A stretch of 64,000 nucleotides of DNA from Drosophila pseudoobscura (taxonomy: Eukaryota; Arthropoda; Insecta; Diptera; Drosophilidae). Positions 1 through 14,773 of this stretch are shown piece after piece. The stretch is taken from the NCBI RefSeq assembly GCF_009870125.1, contig NC_046683.1, positions 55,939,869 through 56,003,868 of the forward strand. The letters are read 5' to 3'. Positions within the stretch are counted from its first letter, which is position 1. Each line of letters starts with the position of its first letter. The notes beneath the pieces are model-generated. The model was not told the origin of the DNA and searched no databases. It saw only the letters and a program-made list of their open reading frames with translations. The position numbers and the translations under genes are program-made.

Positions 1-272
1 CTAATGCTGTGCAAATCTGTGATATACTCGATAGGAACTTGTACCTGGGACGCATATTTGTAATTTTCTTTTTTCCACAAAAGATTTCGTAGACAATAGA
101 CGCATAGCGGCATACCTGTGAAATTAGCTAGTAAAATGCTAGAATGCCAGATACCAGCCCGGTTCATCCCTGCATCCATTTGAGAATCATTACATCTCTT
201 TATCCCCTGCATCCACTCCATTGATTCCCCGTGATTATAGCCTGTAACTGTATGTATTGTATGAATACCCAG

Positions 273-3923
<3,651 letters not shown>

Positions 3924-5714
3924 TAACACCGGAAACGGGGATGATGGCGAGTGGCTTTGGCAGGAGGTGCAGCAGCAGTTTCAGCAGCGCCAGGAAGAAG
4001 AGCAACAGCAGCAGGAACAACGATTTCACACTACATCACAACAACAACATCAACAACAACAGCAGAACAACCGCAACAGCAACCTCATTGCATTCACGTG
4101 GAACAGCACCGCCAGCAGATCGTGTACTTATTTGTTCGTTTGCTTTTGTATTATAATCATTTTTGCTAGTTTAGTGTTATTTCGTATGTACTTTTAACTA
4201 GGCGCCAACACAACCACACACAGACACGCAGAGACAGAGATAGAGACAGATAGCGACACAGAATCCAAATAAAATCCTAACAAAGAGTCCAAACTGCATA
4301 TGCATATATATATATATATATTTATTACACATTGCCGACAATTGTAAAAAGTTGTGAACGTTTTACAAACTATAAGAAAGGGAGAGATACCCCCCTCCCC
4401 CTACTATAACTATTAAATGCTTGGAATATATATATATATGTACACCATATACTGATACCTAAAGTCAAAAAGTATATCTATTATGTATATGAGAGAGAAC
4501 CTTTTTATAATTGTTATTTTTATGCGATATTCCTCTGTGCATCGCCCCTCCCAAAAACAAATGCCTAAAGGCGATGGGATTTAAACAATAAAAAGTAATC
4601 GCAAGTTATGCATAAAATTGTACTCTGATGAACACATATTTTTAAAGAAATAATTAAATTTTGTATTCTGTATAATTATGTGTGTATTCAAAATAACAAT
4701 AATGTTAGTCTGTATAAGTGTCCCTCCCCCAATCACCCTCTTTACTATTAAATAAAAAGACAAAACATAAAATATATATACAAAAACAGCTACAAAAAAG
4801 AAGAAAGAAAAATTACGAAAAAATGAAAAACAATTTAATCCGATTTATATTGTAAAAAAAATGTTAATTACGAGTATTTACACCCCCGCCCCACACACAC
4901 ACACACACATTCCAAATGTTTCTTGCGAAAGAGTATCCCCCGCGGGAAGGGTGGCCGCCTCAATGATAATATGATTATTCAAAGTACCAGAAGTCTATCA
5001 AAATTAAATTTTAAAGTCAAATTATAGTATAAAATGCATGGACTGGAGAACCTCACAGTCAGAGAAAGAGTGAATACTGAATACAAATAAAAAAAAACTA
5101 CAAAAATAGTTTCAAGTTAAGTGATTCAAGTCGGGAATCTTCTCTTATTGGGTCGAACTGCTACACTACTATATAATGGAAGGATTAACAGAGAAGAATA
5201 ATATCTCTAAACACAAATCCTTACTCCTTACTACATTTTATAAGATATTTGGAGACAACAAATATTTCAAACAAATTTCAACAAATTCCTGCGTCAATTG
5301 GATCAGATCAGAAAGGAAAATGATTCTATTTTCGGTCATGCCATTAATCCACTTAAAAAATTGCACGCGAACAAAGTCGTCCTGGGTTCAGTAGAACATA
5401 GAACAGAGTCGTATATCAGGGGATGGCAATATTGTGTGCAAAAGTGTTCCATTCATTCATATTTCTTTTCATTTTTGTTTGTTGTGTGTAAATATTAGCA
5501 CTATTTTTAGAGCTCGGTGGGAGGGTCCCATTCTAAAAGTAGTACCTACGTTCAAGAATGTATGACACGCATACAGCAATAATTCCATGTGGAACATCTG
5601 TCATCGTTCTAACGAGTGGCTCAAGGTAGAGTGCTCTCTTTTCCCTGGTCATCGTTTTCCGTCATCTCTTCTACAGTTCTGGCTAAGGCCTCCGCCTCAA
5701 CGGACTGACTAGTG
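3924..5714 (+). other. Nedd4 3' UTR and AT-rich intergenic DNA
   Basis: No confident gene. The first part reads CAA/CAG-rich (about 3960-4080), as is common in fly 3' UTRs. Polyadenylation-type AATAAA sites occur near 4268, 4752 and 5085, so Nedd4 may end at any of these. There is an AT dinucleotide run at about 4305-4322 and a (CA)n run at about 4893-4911. A stretch at 5176-5490 has overlapping open frames (see findings). Confidence 0.5.
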
Positions 5715-6852
5715 ATGCCTAAGGCCGAGTCGTTACCTTCGAAAGGTCTCTCATTGGGTTGGATCTTGTGTGTGGCATGTGCCACGCTGTTTTCCACAGG
5801 TTTGGCCCAGGTGGACGACATTGACAATGCCGTCAACAGCACCATCAACGATACAGAGCCCATCCAAGAACATCCCAGTGAGGTCCAAAAAGCGGTATGC
5901 ACTGTGACTGCTGGTGAGATCAAAGCGTCTGCCGAAGCTGTTACTACAAAGACCCTAAAGGGAGTCTGTGGATCGGGTAGGATATGCAAACCGAATCGAT
6001 CAGATGGCATTTAACATTTTTTTTCTTGATCTAGACGAAATGAACTTGGCCTTCAAAAACCTAGAGACTAAACTTTACGCGGAGCTTCGTGAAATAAAAT
6101 GGCTATTGGAGCAAGTGGCAATGGCCAATTCGGTAGAAATAAGCGCTGCCCCTCCTCCACCACCAGTGACGCAAAGGAATACCCCTTCCAATAATGTCAA
6201 ACTAGATGAAATCCTAAAGGCGATGGAGACAAAGGCTAGCACAAAAAAGATGCCCATACTGAAGGAGCTGGCGACGAACCATAACGCCTTGCAGGGAGTG
6301 CGAGATGAGGAGGTTAATAAGTTCAATAATACCATGCTGGCTGACCAGGACTTTAAATTGTTTACATACTACTGGAAGTTGGAAAATTTCACGAACAGAA
6401 TTGAAGACCTTTCGACGAGCAGTGTCAATAGTCCTATATTTAGCATCAGAGGCGAGTGCTTTGCAATAACAACCCCATTATATCATGAGTAAGCCTTAGC
6501 TTATTTGATTACAGGCAAATCCCTTCAGCTGAGGTGCACCTTTCATCATTTGAATCGCGAGCTACTGAACCTACAGCTGGGCTATGCCCATGTCCTACCA
6601 GGCGATCAGAAGAACATCGTTTTAGATATGGGGGGAATATTCAAGACGATGAAACATTGGACGGACGGCACGCCATTTAAGCACAAAATCTCTATACTGG
6701 ATCAGAATTACAGCCACCGGAAGGCAAAGGATCTCGGCTCACAGGAGCTGACCAAACTGGAGACGGGCTTTTCCATACCGCACAGTGCACTTCTGGGCAG
6801 CACGTACATCAAGCAGAACTCGCTGTTGATACAGATCATATTGTATTTATGA
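5715..6852 (+). CDS. N-terminally anchored or secreted MATH (TRAF-like) domain protein
   Basis: Three exons give a 338-residue protein: 5715-5976, 6035-6451 and 6515-6852. Residues about 14-31 (LGWILCVACATLFSTGLA) form a hydrophobic segment that is a signal peptide or type II anchor. A coiled-coil-prone stretch follows (MNLAFKNLETKLYAELREI, then WLLEQ), then a short Pro run. The C-terminal MATH/TRAF-C fold shows YYWKLENFTNRI, SPIFSIRG, KHKISILDQ and GFSIPHSALLGSTYI. A coiled coil before a MATH domain recalls TRAF proteins, but there is no RING or zinc finger, and the hydrophobic N-terminus puts the domain in the lumen or outside the cell. The second intron uses a GC donor (6452) and an AG acceptor, the only choice that keeps the MATH strand continuous. 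I do not recognise a named fly gene. Its 3' end meets Ide tail to tail. Confidence 0.82.
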
Positions 6853-6868
6853 ATGACAGAAACAAAAT

Positions 6869-6890
6869 TTTATTCGGTTCAGATATTAAA
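6869..6890. terminator. Overlapping poly(A) signals of the convergent MATH gene and Ide
   Basis: On the minus strand AATAAA sits at 6874-6869, downstream of the Ide stop. On the plus strand ATTAAA sits at 6885-6890, downstream of the MATH-gene stop at 6852. Cleavage 10-30 nt past each signal would make the two 3' UTRs overlap. Confidence 0.6.
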
Positions 6891-6948
6891 TCAAAGAGAG
6901 ACCAAAACCACGTACTATAAGTTTATATTGAACAAACTTCGGGGTCGC

Positions 6949-9900
6949 TCACAGTTTACTGCGTGCACCCTTGGCCTTGATGTCGAGGAATGGCAATGCG
7001 ATCGGATATAGTTCCTTGCACGACTTGAAGGCTACAATGTCGCTGATGCACTTGTGACGCTCCATATTTGTGATCTCCAGTGGCTCTTCCTCCTTAGGCT
7101 CAGACACATTCTCGTCCGTTTGCTTGGACACAATGTGCACGGACAGAACGCGACGCTCGCCCCCGTCCTTAGCTATGAATTTCTGCAAATGTTAAATGTT
7201 TGTTTTAGCTGTTGAATCAAATATATAAATACTTGGATGTCACCTTGAAATAATCCACAAAGTCGGACTTTGAAATCTTGCGGAGTATTGCGACTTCGGC
7301 CTCCTCTCGCTCAAAGTGATACGTTTGCATGGCTATTTCGCCATAGAACTGGATGAATTGCTGGAATATGGTCTTCGGCTTCTCAAGCTTCTTAACGGCC
7401 AGCGCTTCTTTGTGACGCTCGAATTCATCCAAAGGCATGTCCTCAATGGCTTGCTATGGGAAACAATTACTTTCACACTTAACATTTATTTAACATATAA
7501 ATAATATCGTAGATTGCTTACCAGATACGTCTGTAGGAAGTTCTCGATACGATCTTCGACAAATGTCGGATGCTTTGCCGACTGCACAATGATGCGTATA
7601 CCATTGGCACCGTTTACCTTACGGACGCCACTAAAGACAATATACCCGAGCTGTTCCTTGGTCCGCAGACAGTCGTAGCAGGGCTCGGACAGCACCTGAG
7701 ACACTAGATTGACCATAATGTTTGTGTGATCCGTTTGTGCGCCACATTGCAGATAGAGTTGCGTGCAGGAGCTCTTGTGGTACTCGTTCTCCTTTTCAAA
7801 AAGATAGCTGTCGCCTATTCAAAGTAAAAACTCGTTTCAGAGTTAGGTTTAAAACTTTTTATCTATGTGGCATACCAGCTAAAAGCTTATACTCTCGCTT
7901 CTTGAGCATCTGACGGGCTAGAATGGGTAGTTTAGAGGCATTGGTGGCCTCCAAGCGTGTGTTGACGCGACCAGCTACTTCGGTGGCATGCTGCTTGGTC
8001 ACATTACCGAAAATAAAGCACTCTGTGTGCAGGCGTTGGAAGAACTCTTTGGCAAAGTTATTGACTCTATCGTAGGTAACAACTAAACGAATGAAAATAA
8101 GGCAGTTAGAAAAGGCAGTTTAAAGCGTTTAGGATACTTACGTTCCATAGCGTCCAGTAGCTCAACATTCGCCCAGGCATTTTCTGTCAGTAACAAAGCC
8201 AAATAGTAGATGGAATGCTGATACGGTTGCTCGGCCTTAAAGTTTTTCAGTGAACGCACATATTCCTCCTTCAATATATCGAATCGTTTCTCATCCACGC
8301 GAAAGTCAAATAAGTGATCCAACAGTTTCTCCAGCAACACTACTTGCTTGTCACTGAAGCCATGAATCGTGAACTGCCAAAAGCATTTTTCATAATTAAA
8401 TAATTGTCAAATAAACGGTCAATAAAGTAAATGAACGTACATCAATGCCACCTGATTTTCCCACAACATTCAGTTTTAAGTTTGCCAATTCCGCATCGTA
8501 CAGATACTCGTTGAGCTGATCCTTTAAGAGCATAACCATCATATGATTTAAATTGCAATTGAGTGGGTCCAGGGAGGCAAGCGGATTGGACATATCGAAC
8601 CGCATGCACGCCTTGGGCTTGTTAAACTGATTGTCCTGCTTGTGCCACACCCTCAAAATGGGCGTGTCCAGGATAATGGTCGGATGCTTGGGTCCGTCGC
8701 TTGGAACATCGGCAATGTCGAAGTTGGTTGGTATAAAGCTGTTTGGCAGTGACAGTTTGAGGTTCTCATTCAGATCACACTTTTCCCAGCTCTGAAAGAA
8801 TATCAGATCTTATAATAATATTATGGACTAGGGAGCTAGCCCGCTACAAACTAGCTTCGCTCTTGTGCTATAAATAAATAGGAGTAGGGGGGCCTCAACA
8901 TACTTGCACAATATCCGTGGGTATGCGCTCCAATCCGTACTTGGTTTTGTAGTAGGGCTCTGCCTGGTCACAGGTCGGCTCAAAGCTTTGGCTAACAATT
9001 ACAATTCGACTTTTGGAGGGCCTCAACTCATCCAGTAGACCGCTAATCAAATCTGGCCGCCATTCGTTGCTCAAATATGGTGCAATGAGGACTTCTTCCA
9101 AGGGAAATATCTGCATGGAGGACACGGCATGCGTGACCAAATTCTCCGGCTGTTCCTTTTCCTTGAACCGAAACCTCATTTCATTTAGCTTAACGCATTC
9201 GTCAAATATCCACTTCTTGGGACCCTCTTCGCGCAGCATGCGCAAATACTGAAATATAATATTCACAATATCATCCACATGCTCCAGGCCCTCCTGTGTT
9301 AGGTCCACCACTATGTCAAAGAACCCAAAGCCGTTTTGTGTGTTCTGATGTCCGGCCATTAGACTGCAAGAAACCACAATCAATATTAAGTTGAGTGCAA
9401 CTCCATGGAAATGCATTGGGTAGAACACTTACTCATTGCACCAGCCCAGCCGTCGCAGCTCAGACAAAATGCTTCCCTTTCCCTCGTGGCCGATAAGGTG
9501 TGTCAAATAGTTGTCGGGCTGTAAGAAACCACAATTATATCGAAATCTTTCTGTATTTTATTCAAATGGATATAAATAAGCCACACGCTTGTGGTACCTT
9601 GAACTTACGCCCGATTTGTAGAACTTTGTTAAATCGTCTGTGGTAAAGCTGATTGTCAACGAACGGACATCTTTGATGGGGACTATTTTCACCTTCTGTC
9701 CGTAACGATCCTCTCCATACGGGTGACGTGGCCATTCTGGCACCGCCACGCTTTTGTTCTCAATTTCAGAGAACTTCTCCATGACCATGCTCTCCAGTTC
9801 GTTGAGGGATTCTGTAAATATTCATTTTGTAGTTCTAAATAGCCCAAAGATAACCAAGAATACCTTTTCCAATGACAGCGAGGCACATTATGTTGGCCGA

Positions 9901-10754
9901 GTACCACTCTTTGTGGAATTTAAGCAGTTCCTCGCGCACATCAATGTTCATGGACTTGGGTATTTCGGAGAGCGTGGTCTTGTTGCCGCTACCAAATTTA
10001 CTATACGCATGATCCGGCTTGGCCAAGTGCCGATGCACCTGTTTGATGCGCCACAGATCGCTGGGCAAATTCTTCTCATGCTCCGAGTTGACCTGCAACG
10101 AGTTTTTTGTTAGTGCCCATATCTGGGTGAATCGAGGATGGAGTTGGGTATTTACTGCATTGATCTCCCTCTCTGTGGCACTGGGCGTGAACAGTGGAGC
10201 AATAAAGAACTGGGCAAAGCGATCCAAGGCTCCGTCAAGCTTGTCAGGTGCCACGTGGAAGTGGTACTTCGTCATGAGGGGATAGGTGGCGGCGTTGCTG
10301 CTGCCACCGCTCTGCGAGAGGTATGTCGTGTAGCCATTCTCATGCGGATACTTCTCCGTGCCCAAGAACAGCATGTGCTCGCAGAAGTGAGCCAGTCCGG
10401 GAAGATTTTGTGGGTCAGACATGTGGCTGCAATTGACCCGATATGAATTAATTAACAAATCCCATCCACCTCGGGCAACGTACATACCCCACTTGAACGG
10501 AGAGTGCAGCAGCTGACACATCGGTGTTTGGATCGCTGATGAGCAGTACTTTAAGGCCATTTTCCAATTGAAGGCCTCGGTAGTCGCGGGTGTCCTGCTG
10601 CGATTTCTCGATATTGTTTAACCTGCAAGATACATACTATATTTTTGTGAGATCATCAGCAAAGCGAACAGTTGTTACTTTACCGCAGAATTGGCTCCAT
10701 TTGCTCTGGCTTTTTCGGTAATAGTTTTTGGGAATTTGTCTCGCTCAGAGTCAT
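6949..10754 (-). CDS. Ide: Insulin-degrading metalloproteinase (M16A, insulysin)
   Basis: Zinc peptidase of the inverzincin family that cleaves insulin-like and amyloid-type peptides. Thirteen phase-checked exons: 10754-10684, 10622-10488, 10426-10156, 10092-9864, 9811-9609, 9518-9433, 9363-8904, 8791-8441, 8373-8142, 8082-7876, 7814-7522, 7453-7244 and 7182-6949, giving 993 residues, close to the usual length. The active site HFCEH is followed by exactly 76 residues and then the third zinc ligand Glu in [10 protein letters not shown]. The C-terminal half has the substrate-binding [16 protein letters not shown]. The last three residues, SKL, are a classic PTS1 peroxisomal signal. The start was chosen as the first ATG before [11 protein letters not shown], since no ATG occurs upstream in the exon. 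The intron at 10155-10093 is 63 nt, in frame and free of stops. Confidence 0.97.
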
Positions 10755-12483
10755 CTTGGATTTAGGAAACGAGCCAAATGATCGCTGAGCAGCTATAAAC
10801 TGTGACTTTTGTGTATTCAATCTGCCAAATTAAATTATTTTTAAACTGTGGTGTCTTTGATGTAATGCACGAACGAACCGTCGACTTAGAAGAGCTGTTA
10901 TGGTGAAAATCGATTTTCTACAGGAAAAATACATTGAGTGGAGTATCTGTCAAATTGTTTCCGGCTTTAACTAGTGCCTATGAGAAGGATTCTCCTCCGG
11001 TAAATTAATAAAATATAATTTTTTGCAAAATTTTTAATTACACTATTCGTTTTGCAACAACAATAACTATTAACATATGTACGTCAAGAGTTGCCACATC
11101 GTAAAAAAAATTCTGTTAAATATTCATATTGGATCGATATATAATACAGAAAAATATTTTTTAAAAGCAATCGATCTATCGCACTATATATTTTGAAAAT
11201 GAGACGGTATATTTCATAGGGTCAGACGGTATATTTATTAGATGAATCCTTGGGGAAATGTAGGAAAAATATCCAATAACTACCAATTACGAAGTCTACA
11301 AAATAAAGCTCAGCTCTCTCGCTCACCCATACATATAGAGTACATTGATCCATATATATATATACATGCATGATAGATTTGATTGGAAAAGAAACGAAAA
11401 AAGGGAGAGACGGTCACGGGAGGCGCATCTAGTGGACGGACCAGAGGACCAAGTTCATCTTACGGGCTTTCCTCAATGGCTCTTATGTGTAGCGGATCGA
11501 CGACTCGCTGTCGACTGTCGACTGGCTGGGCAAGAAAATGTGCCTTAAAACTAGAAAATTTAGTTTAGTGCGGTGCAATATGGATTTAAATATTGCCAGT
11601 TTAGGACACAGTGTATAGCTCATACACTTCTATTCATACTTTTATACTCTTCATATTACTTTTGATTTCTTACAGTAAAACACCTTGTTGAGCGGTCTGC
11701 ATATACTCTAGAGAAAAGGATATTGTAGAGTTGAGGAAATGTCTGTCATCTCAGGCTCCAATGAATGCAGAAACTAGTAAATATCTCAGCGAAAATTTTG
11801 CAGTTTATGGTCTTCTTACAGAGACCAAGAATAGGTATCGCGATCGAGATGTGTATATATACAGAAAACTTATTCTTATGCACAAATTGGTCTAAAACAT
11901 GTAAATCTAAAAAACGGCATTAGTAGTGTTTCAAATCAGCTAGGAAAACAAATTGTACCTAATTAATGAAATGAAATAGGGTATAACGGTGTCCATACTA
12001 ATAGCGTATACCTGTTGACCAGCCACAATTACGTAGAATTCCAAACACATTTACGTTTTATGCTTTGACCATTTTTGCTTAAACTTTAATTTAGGCACAA
12101 TCCAATAAAAAAAGAGTACTTAATCTTGTAGAAAATATATTCATCAATATGATAAAATTATATGTTAAGGACTGAGAGCCCTATCTAGCGAGTAATATTC
12201 AACCAAATATCAAAATCGAGGAATATAATTTCTGATCATGGACAGGAACGATTAACCCATTGTAGCCCAGTGGTTATTAAAATACTCTTCACGAAAATGA
12301 TGAAACTTAAAGAATTTTAGCGCAGTTTAGATAAATGATATCGTGGTTTTTGTTTAAGCAAAGATAAAGGAGAAGATGGACCAACAAGAGTAATTATTAT
12401 TCGTATTATTTTCCGTGGTTTAACTCTAGTTGTTATCCTGTTTAAATAAAGGGGGCTTAAGTGGGATAAGTTCGGTTTTTCAT
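10755..12483. other. Non-coding DNA upstream of Ide
   Basis: No credible gene. Close to Ide there is an AATCGATT site (about 10906-10914), and further ATCGAT sites occur near 11134 and 11170; these are DRE-like cores typical of fly housekeeping promoters. A composite TATATTTTGAAAATGAGACG followed by GTATATTT lies at 11186-11213, with a second ACGGTATATTT at 11226-11236. The rest is AT-rich and includes a copy of a dispersed repeat (11680-12230). Confidence 0.45.
11680..12230 (-). repeat. Degenerate dispersed repeat, copy 1 (reverse orientation)
   Basis: The reverse complement aligns by eye along its length with 39211-39760 and 62130-62700. Shared blocks include TGATATT..AATATTACT.GCTAG, CTACAAGATT, TTGT.GCTGG.CAACAGGT, TATACCCTAT, TATACACATCTCGATC..GATACCTATTC, ACCATAAACTG and GGAGCCTGAGATGAC.AACATT. 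No open frame or clear terminal repeat is seen, so it is probably a decayed non-autonomous transposon. Confidence 0.75.
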
Positions 12484-12785
12484 CGGTATATGTATATTTT
12501 GAAAATGAAACTGCATTTTATCCGTTTATTCTGGTACTCCGCATGAAATAAAAGCTAATGAGTCAACAACAGTGCAGCGGAAACGCAACGATGGCATTTT
12601 TCTTACCATGAAGCGCGTTTAACCAGGACCTGTGTTGTGGTTTATGTGTTGGTACAAAAATAAATGGCAATTTATTGTAAAAATGTTGTGCTTTAGTGTG
12701 TGTGTTGATAATAAGTGCAATACGCAAAAGTAAGAACATTGGGCCAAACGCGTACAATTTGAGCTTGTGAGGCAGATAGCTCAAG
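12484..12785 (+). promoter_or_regulatory. RhoBTB: Probable RhoBTB promoter and non-coding first exon
   Basis: A GGTATATGTATATTTTGAAA element (about 12484-12513) resembles the composite seen at other promoters in the window. About 280 bases later AGCTCAAG|GTATGT (gt at 12786) makes a good splice donor. The next same-strand acceptor is TTTTTATAG at 14707, immediately before the RhoBTB start exon. The intron would be about 1.9 kb. This is inference, since no coding sequence is involved. Confidence 0.35.
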
Positions 12786-14707
12786 GTATGTGTTCACTGT
12801 ATCTCATTTATTTAGTTGCTAATCATCCAGCTGGACCGACAATCAAATCAATTGCCAATACAAATTGTTTATTCACCGTGTGCACCCACACAGAGGTAAT
12901 GCGTGCTAAAAAGTGCAAGTGAATGTCACATTGATGTTTTCTTCGGCATAAAAGTTGTAATTTATTTAATACATGGCATGTACGATGGTCGTGTCCGGGG
13001 ATGGATGGCTGTTTAAACGGTTTCCTTTCCTAAGATTTTCCTAAGAAAACCTCAGAGCAGAGCGTGAGTGTGAGGGAGCTTTAAGATCCACATACTATTT
13101 TATTAGTGTAGGTGCGCCGAGTTTGTGTGCGTTCGTGCTCGTGCTATGTGTGCGTGTGTGTGTTGGGGGGGTAAGAGAAAATCAATAGGCAAGCAAAATA
13201 AAAAGGAGACATTTCGGCATTCACGAAAAGATGGCAATCAGAGCATGATGCATGACTAAGACCCTTATGATACCCTATCTTTTGATCTAAAAACAGAATA
13301 ACCTCTGGAATTTCAGCTAAATTAAACCTAGATTACCCATAATTAAGTTTCTTTCTATCTTTGTTGACAATGCAACCGACCGACCTCTTTAATTGCTATC
13401 TCCTTTGGCGTAATTTGCGATAATATTATTTACTTGACTTGACTTGAGCCTCCCGCTTCATAAATTACAATTATAAGTCAAGATTGTGCCAAAAAACAAA
13501 AACAAATCAAACGAAGCCCCGCGCTTGTTCTTGTTTTCTTTTCATTATCAATTGATTGTTGAAAGTCTCGAATTGTTAATCTGTTGTTTAAACTCCAACT
13601 ACAGAAGTTCTAGTACTTTTGTGTTCGATCGAAAAATGTTAAAACGTTGCTAGCTGCCGTGGGTATCGATTTGCCTCTTCCTATGTTTGATTTAATTTGA
13701 ATTGTTCCAGTTCCAAAAATAGACTGAAGCTCTCGATCTCAAGATCGACCTCAGGATCGCCCGACAATGCAGATCTTACACATGCAGTGTCTGGTGTGTG
13801 TGGTCTCTTTGTCGCTGAGGTTTGAGCGCAGATATTGTTATTGCAGATCCAATTAAATTCAATTAGAGACGAGACCAAAAGAGCTGCTTGGACGGGAGCC
13901 AGTGCGTGCCTCGGCAGGGGTCAATGCATTGTCATTTTGTATGAGAGGATCGTGCCACGCGTAGCTCTAAAAAAGATCATTAAAAAATGCGTGTCTCTTC
14001 TGGAGTAACATAACAATAAATGACTGACCTAAAGTTTATAGGTAATTTGTGCTATCAAATGTAGGTAGTTAAAATTGGAAGTTTTTTTCACAAAAGAAAG
14101 GGGCTGGATAGTTCTCCAGTCGAGCATATCGACTTCAGAGTTCTTACTGCGTCTGTGTATTATTAATTAATTATCATATCTCGACTTCACGAGATTGTTG
14201 AATAAAAACTTAGCATGTGCCCTCGAATTTATCCAATCTTAATCGATTTGTAAAGCAACAGCAATATCCCACTGTATGGAAAGATTCTTAATTGTGGCTT
14301 GCTTTACGCCTTTTACTGGTTTCCATTGAAAAACGTAAACATAGCAGAACAGGTACAATTATTACTCTAGTGACGAAAGCACACCCCACCCTATGGTAAC
14401 GGTATGGCCGAGAGGGTTACACTTGATTAGCACATGCCGAAAATGGATTTTCTTATCCTAATATCGTTAAACCAATGAATAAGAAGACAAGCTTTAGTCG
14501 AACGTCTATTCCGCAACACAAAAATACAAAATGTTCATAAGGGCAGGAGGAAATATCTATAACTAATTTGTTCGTTCGTTCCGCGAGTAATAAGTATACG
14601 ATCTTCGAAAGCAATCTAAAACCTCCATAATCTGCTGATCTATGTACTTATACCATATTTACATAGAGAAAAATTAGTTGATTTGCTTTTCTTTTTTCTT
14701 TTTATAG
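12786..14707 (+). other. Putative RhoBTB first intron / intergenic DNA
   Basis: AT-rich with no coding exon that I can support. It contains short direct repeats such as TTGACTTGACTTGA (about 13434-13447) and (GT)n-like runs near 13128-13168. Confidence 0.4.
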
Positions 14708-14773
14708 TCCAGAATCCAGTTGTGGGAACCCAGAACCCGAGCCCGAACCCTTTCAGTTGGCTTCCTGTCGAAC

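Noticed and set aside
6488-6535. Canonical GTAAGC donor at 6488 as the true MATH-gene splice site
   Set aside because: It requires an acceptor after CAGCTGAG with a poor pyrimidine tract and would replace the conserved GKSLQLR strand; the GC-AG choice fits phase and domain.
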